Assembly: GCA_001796045.1 (NCBI GenBank)
Contig: MGLN01000063.1
Span: 1-5,341 of the forward strand
DNA: 5,341 nucleotides
Direction: 5' to 3'
From: Caulobacterales bacterium RIFOXYB1_FULL_67_16
Lineage (GTDB): Bacteria > Pseudomonadota > Alphaproteobacteria > Caulobacterales > Caulobacteraceae
Shown: piece after piece, positions 4,619 through 5,341 of the stretch
How the letters are laid out: each line of letters starts with the position of its first letter
Numbering within the stretch: the stretch's first letter is position 1
Made by a program: the position numbers and the translations under genes
The notes under the pieces: model-generated
Seen by the model: the letters and a program-made list of their open reading frames with translations, nothing else
Databases searched by the model: none
Told to the model about the DNA's origin: nothing

Positions 4619-5341
4619 ATGAATGCGCGCTTCGAGCCCGATACGCGGGCGGCGTCCGACGTGGCCCGTTTCCGGGAAGTCCGGGCCGCAATGCCCGCCC
4701 TGGCGGAAGGCTTGTCGCCCGAGGACCTGGCGGCCCAGTCCATGCCCGACTGCAGCCCCGGCAAATGGCACTTGGCCCACACCAGCTGGTTTTTCGAGGC
4801 CATGATCCTGTCGGCCGACCCGGATTATCAGCCGGTCGATCCGCGCTTCCAGCAGCTGTTCAACTCCTACTACGAGGCCCTGGGCGAGCGGGTGCCGCGC
4901 GCCCGGCGCGGCCTGATCACCCGTCCTTCGGTGGACGAGGTCCTGGCCTATCGGCGCGAGATCGACCGCCGCATGGCCGCCTGGCTGGCATCGGGCCCGT
5001 CGAGCGGTCTTGAGCGCTATCTTTTCGAGCTGGGCCTGCACCACGACCAGCAGCATCAGGAGCTGTTCCTGATGGACCTCCTGAACCTGATGGCCTGTTC
5101 GCCGCTGGACCCCGCCGCCTATGCGGTGGAGCCGCGACAGGCTCCGCTTGAGGCTACGCGCGGCGGCGTCGTCGCCTTTGACGGCGGCCTGGTCTCGATC
5201 GGTCACGACGGCGCCGGCTTCGCCTTCGACAACGAGGGGCCGTCGCACCGGGTCTGGCTGGAGCCCTTCGCCCTGGCCGCCGATCTGGTGACCAACGGCG
5301 ACTGGCTGGGTTTCATCGCCGACGGCGGCTACGCCCGGCCC
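4619..5341 (+). CDS. egtB: Ergothioneine biosynthesis sulfoxide synthase EgtB, N-terminal part
   Basis: EgtB is a non-heme iron enzyme that uses O2 to join the sulfur of gamma-glutamylcysteine (or cysteine) to hercynine, the key step to the antioxidant ergothioneine. The frame runs off the right edge after 241 codons; the family is usually about 400-440 residues, so most of the C-terminal domain is missing. The DinB-like N-terminal domain shows KWHLAHTSWFFE (49-60) and HHDQQHQELF (141-150). By comparison with the known EgtB structure, His54, His142 and His146 are the likely iron ligands. The formylglycine-generating-enzyme-like (SUMF1) domain begins around GGVVAFDGG (182-190) and continues with FDNEGPSHRV and VTNGDWLGFIADGGYARP at the edge. 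ATG 4619 has a purine-rich AGGGGCGGA 8 bases upstream and begins just before the first expected helix. Residues that choose the thiol donor lie beyond the window. An egtD methyltransferase gene is often next to egtB, and would be looked for downstream. Confidence 0.96.
   Translation, partial: MNARFEPDTRAASDVARFREVRAAMPALAEGLSPEDLAAQSMPDCSPGKWHLAHTSWFFEAMILSADPDYQPVDPRFQQLFNSYYEALGERVPRARRGLITRPSVDEVLAYRREIDRRMAAWLASGPSSGLERYLFELGLHHDQQHQELFLMDLLNLMACSPLDPAAYAVEPRQAPLEATRGGVVAFDGGLVSIGHDGAGFAFDNEGPSHRVWLEPFALAADLVTNGDWLGFIADGGYARP

Noticed and set aside
4520..5248. Minus-strand open frame (242 codons) opposite egtB
   Set aside because: The + strand encodes clear EgtB motifs including the iron-binding histidines; the minus product has no recognisable motif.

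Overview
The base composition (strongly GC-rich with GC-rich third codon positions), the gene families and the two promoter signatures point to an alphaproteobacterium. The protein style suggests Caulobacterales (Brevundimonas or Caulobacter-like), but this is a judgement from style and not from a database match. All recognised genes lie on the + strand and are tightly packed. No stretch above about 110 bases lacks a gene. I found no RNA genes, mobile elements, CRISPR arrays or integration scars.

Layout. (1) 2-622: the C-terminal catalytic end of an S9-family dipeptidyl-peptidase, cut by the left edge. (2) 650-2293: a secreted amidase-signature enzyme with a signal peptide and an eight-proline linker, 27 bases behind the peptidase and probably co-transcribed with it. 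(3) 2341-2619: a SemiSWEET-type three-helix transporter, preceded by a perfect 10-bp inverted repeat. (4) 2638-2651: a perfect FNR/FixK-type palindrome, followed by a 36-codon gene (2699-2809) for a single-pass membrane protein with a strong ribosome binding site. (5) 2894-3199: a small stand-alone SCP2 sterol-binding-domain protein, closed by a textbook rho-independent terminator. (6) 3302-4510: an acyl-CoA dehydrogenase of the ACAD10/11 type. (7) 4619-5341: the N-terminal 241 residues of the ergothioneine synthase EgtB, cut by the right edge.

How they fit together. Peptidase and amidase form a plausible peptide-scavenging pair: one trims peptides and the other hydrolyses amides outside the cytoplasm. 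SemiSWEET is a small facilitator next to them, with no shown functional link. SCP2 and the acyl-CoA dehydrogenase are both lipid-related but are separated by the terminator, so they are separate transcription units. EgtB starts a new unit.

The most interesting content is regulatory. Upstream of egtB there is an exact GGAAC-N16-CGTT, the consensus recognised by the alphaproteobacterial general-stress sigma factor EcfG (SigT in Caulobacter). This would tie ergothioneine synthesis to the general stress response. The exact TTGAT-N4-ATCAA palindrome just ahead of the tiny membrane-protein gene suggests an easily missed small protein induced at low oxygen. No wholly new multi-gene system is visible.
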